Made by a program: the position numbers and the translations under genes | Assembly (NCBI GenBank): GCA_023253795.1 | Contig: JALRFG010000025.1 | Location: forward strand, 1 to 17,320 | Length of the DNA: 17,320 nt | Source of the DNA: Methylocystis sp. | GTDB taxonomy: Bacteria; Pseudomonadota; Alphaproteobacteria; Rhizobiales; Beijerinckiaceae | Direction of reading: 5' to 3' | Part shown: piece after piece, positions 16,206 through 17,320 of the stretch | Numbering within the stretch: the stretch's first letter is position 1 | How the letters are laid out: every line of letters begins with the position of its first letter | The notes under the pieces: model-generated | Databases searched by the model: none | What the model was told of the DNA's origin: nothing | The model's input: the letters and a program-made list of their open reading frames with translations, nothing else

Positions 16206-17320
16206 TTAACGCGCCTTGACGGCCTCGCGCTGCGCGAACCCGAGCCGGATGTTCAGCTCATGCAGCAATTGTTCGGCGGCGATCGGAATATTGGTGCCGG
16301 GCGGGAAGATCGCGGCGGCGCCGGAGTCATAGAGCTGCTGGAAATCGTCCGGCGGGATCACGCCGCCGACGACCATCATGATGTCGCTGCGGCCAACGCG
16401 CGCCAGCGCGTCGCGCAGTTCCGGCGTCAGCGTGAGATGACCGGCGGTCATCGTCGAAACGCCGACAATGTTCACATCGGCTTCCGCCGCCTTCTGCGCC
16501 ACTTCGTCGGGCGTGGCGAAGAGATCGCCGATGATCACGTCGAAGCCCATATCGGCGAAGGCGGAAGCGATCACTTTCTGGCCGCGGTCATGTCCGTCCT
16601 GACCCATTTTGGCGACGAGAATGCGCGGCTTGCGGCCGGTGTTTTCTTCAAAGTCGCGGGTCATGCCGATAATCCGGCCGATCTGCGCGCTGTCCTTGCC
16701 CGCTTCGCGCGCATAGACGCCGGAGATCACATTCGCCTTCGGCTTGTGACGGGTGAAGACTTTCTCCAGCGCAAAGGAGATCTCGCCGACGCTCGCCTTG
16801 GCGCGCGCCGCCTTTACGGCGAGGTCAAGCAGATTGCCGCCGGATGTCGCGCCCGCCGTCAGCGCATCGAGCGTCGCCTGCGTCGTCGCTTCGTCGCGTT
16901 CGGCGCGCAGACGCGCCAGCTTGTCGAGCTGCGCGGCGCGCACGGCGGCGTTGTCGACCTTGAGCACATTCGGCTTGGCGTCGTTTTCCGGCTGATATTT
17001 ATTAACGCCGACGACAACCTGCGTTCCGCTGTCAATGCGCGCCTGCGTCTTCGCCGCCGCTTCCTCGATGCGCTGTTTGGGCACGCCGGCGGCGATCGCC
17101 TTGGCCATGCCGCCGAGCTTTTCGATTTCCTCAATATGCGCCCAGGCGCCTTTGGCGAGTTCGGCGGTGAGACGCTCGACATAATAGGAGCCGCCCCACG
17201 GATCGATCACGCGCGTCGTGCCGCTTTCTTGCTGCAACACGATCTGCGTGTTGCGGGCGATGCGAGCCGAGAAATCGGTCGGCAGCGCCAGCGCCTCGTC
17301 GAGCGCATTGGTGTGCAGCG
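16206..17320 (-). CDS. scpA: Methylmalonyl-CoA mutase, C-terminal part (5' end outside window)
   Basis: Adenosylcobalamin-dependent enzyme that interconverts (R)-methylmalonyl-CoA and succinyl-CoA, the last step of propionyl-CoA use. About 370 residues are visible, out of roughly 710-720 in the full enzyme. The visible part opens with the end of the substrate-binding barrel (LHTNALDEALALPTDFSARI, then TRVIDPWGGSYYVE). It continues through the linker and ends with the B12-binding domain: DGHDRG with the cobalt-ligating histidine, GVSTMTAGH, VVGGVIPPDDF and AIFPPGTNI. The frame is open to the window edge with no start codon needed, so the gene is cut by the window, not truncated. The neighbouring small subunit or MeaB-type chaperone, if present, is not visible. 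Confidence 0.96.
   Translation of the reverse strand, partial: LHTNALDEALALPTDFSARIARNTQIVLQQESGTTRVIDPWGGSYYVERLTAELAKGAWAHIEEIEKLGGMAKAIAAGVPKQRIEEAAAKTQARIDSGTQVVVGVNKYQPENDAKPNVLKVDNAAVRAAQLDKLARLRAERDEATTQATLDALTAGATSGGNLLDLAVKAARAKASVGEISFALEKVFTRHKPKANVISGVYAREAGKDSAQIGRIIGMTRDFEENTGRKPRILVAKMGQDGHDRGQKVIASAFADMGFDVIIGDLFATPDEVAQKAAEADVNIVGVSTMTAGHLTLTPELRDALARVGRSDIMMVVGGVIPPDDFQQLYDSGAAAIFPPGTNIPIAAEQLLHELNIRLGFAQREAVKAR

Overview
The window looks like a GC-rich alphaproteobacterial chromosome segment, most likely Hyphomicrobiales (Rhizobiales), possibly near Beijerinckiaceae or Methylocystaceae. The basis is the division-cluster gene order, an alpha-type RNase P RNA, an Omp25/31-type barrel protein, an EI24/CysZ-like membrane protein and strong G/C third-position bias. 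The family-level guess is from recall only. Almost everything is on the minus strand; priA is the only plus-strand gene.

Layout. (1) 1-3862, minus: the start of a division and cell-wall (dcw) cluster, rsmH-ftsL-ftsI-murE, with start and stop codons overlapping by 1-4 nt at each junction. murE is disrupted in this sequence: after about 137 normal residues it runs into a duplicated 33-bp segment flanking seven TTAGGG-like hexamers, then stops at position 17. (2) 3863-4635: a non-coding stretch holding the RNase P RNA gene rnpB (minus), with a readable promoter and a candidate terminator. No mraZ lies between rnpB and rsmH. (3) 4636-7976: priA (plus) converging on hrcA (minus), 11 bp apart. (4) 8029-9087: an outer-membrane beta-barrel gene with a strong terminator and a 220-bp upstream region. 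(5) 9088-15190, minus: a compact four-gene signalling operon. It encodes a membrane-anchored UrtA/AmiC-like binding protein, a hybrid histidine kinase with a periplasmic sensor region and two receivers, a single-domain response regulator, and a cytoplasmic protein joining histidine-kinase dimerisation-like segments, a receiver and a class III nucleotide cyclase. (6) 15425-16105: an EI24/CysZ-like membrane protein. (7) 16130-17320: the C-terminal half of methylmalonyl-CoA mutase, running off the window end, with a strong terminator after it.

The most interesting unit is the signalling operon. No urea or amide permease or ATPase genes accompany the binding protein, and the kinase follows it by 3 nt. 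The order suggests ligand capture at the membrane, hybrid kinase phosphorelay, a diffusible receiver, and a receiver-controlled cyclase that probably makes cAMP. This pathway is inferred from domains and gene order only. The most puzzling sequence is the telomere-like tract inside murE, which could be real or an assembly or contamination artefact near a sequence edge.
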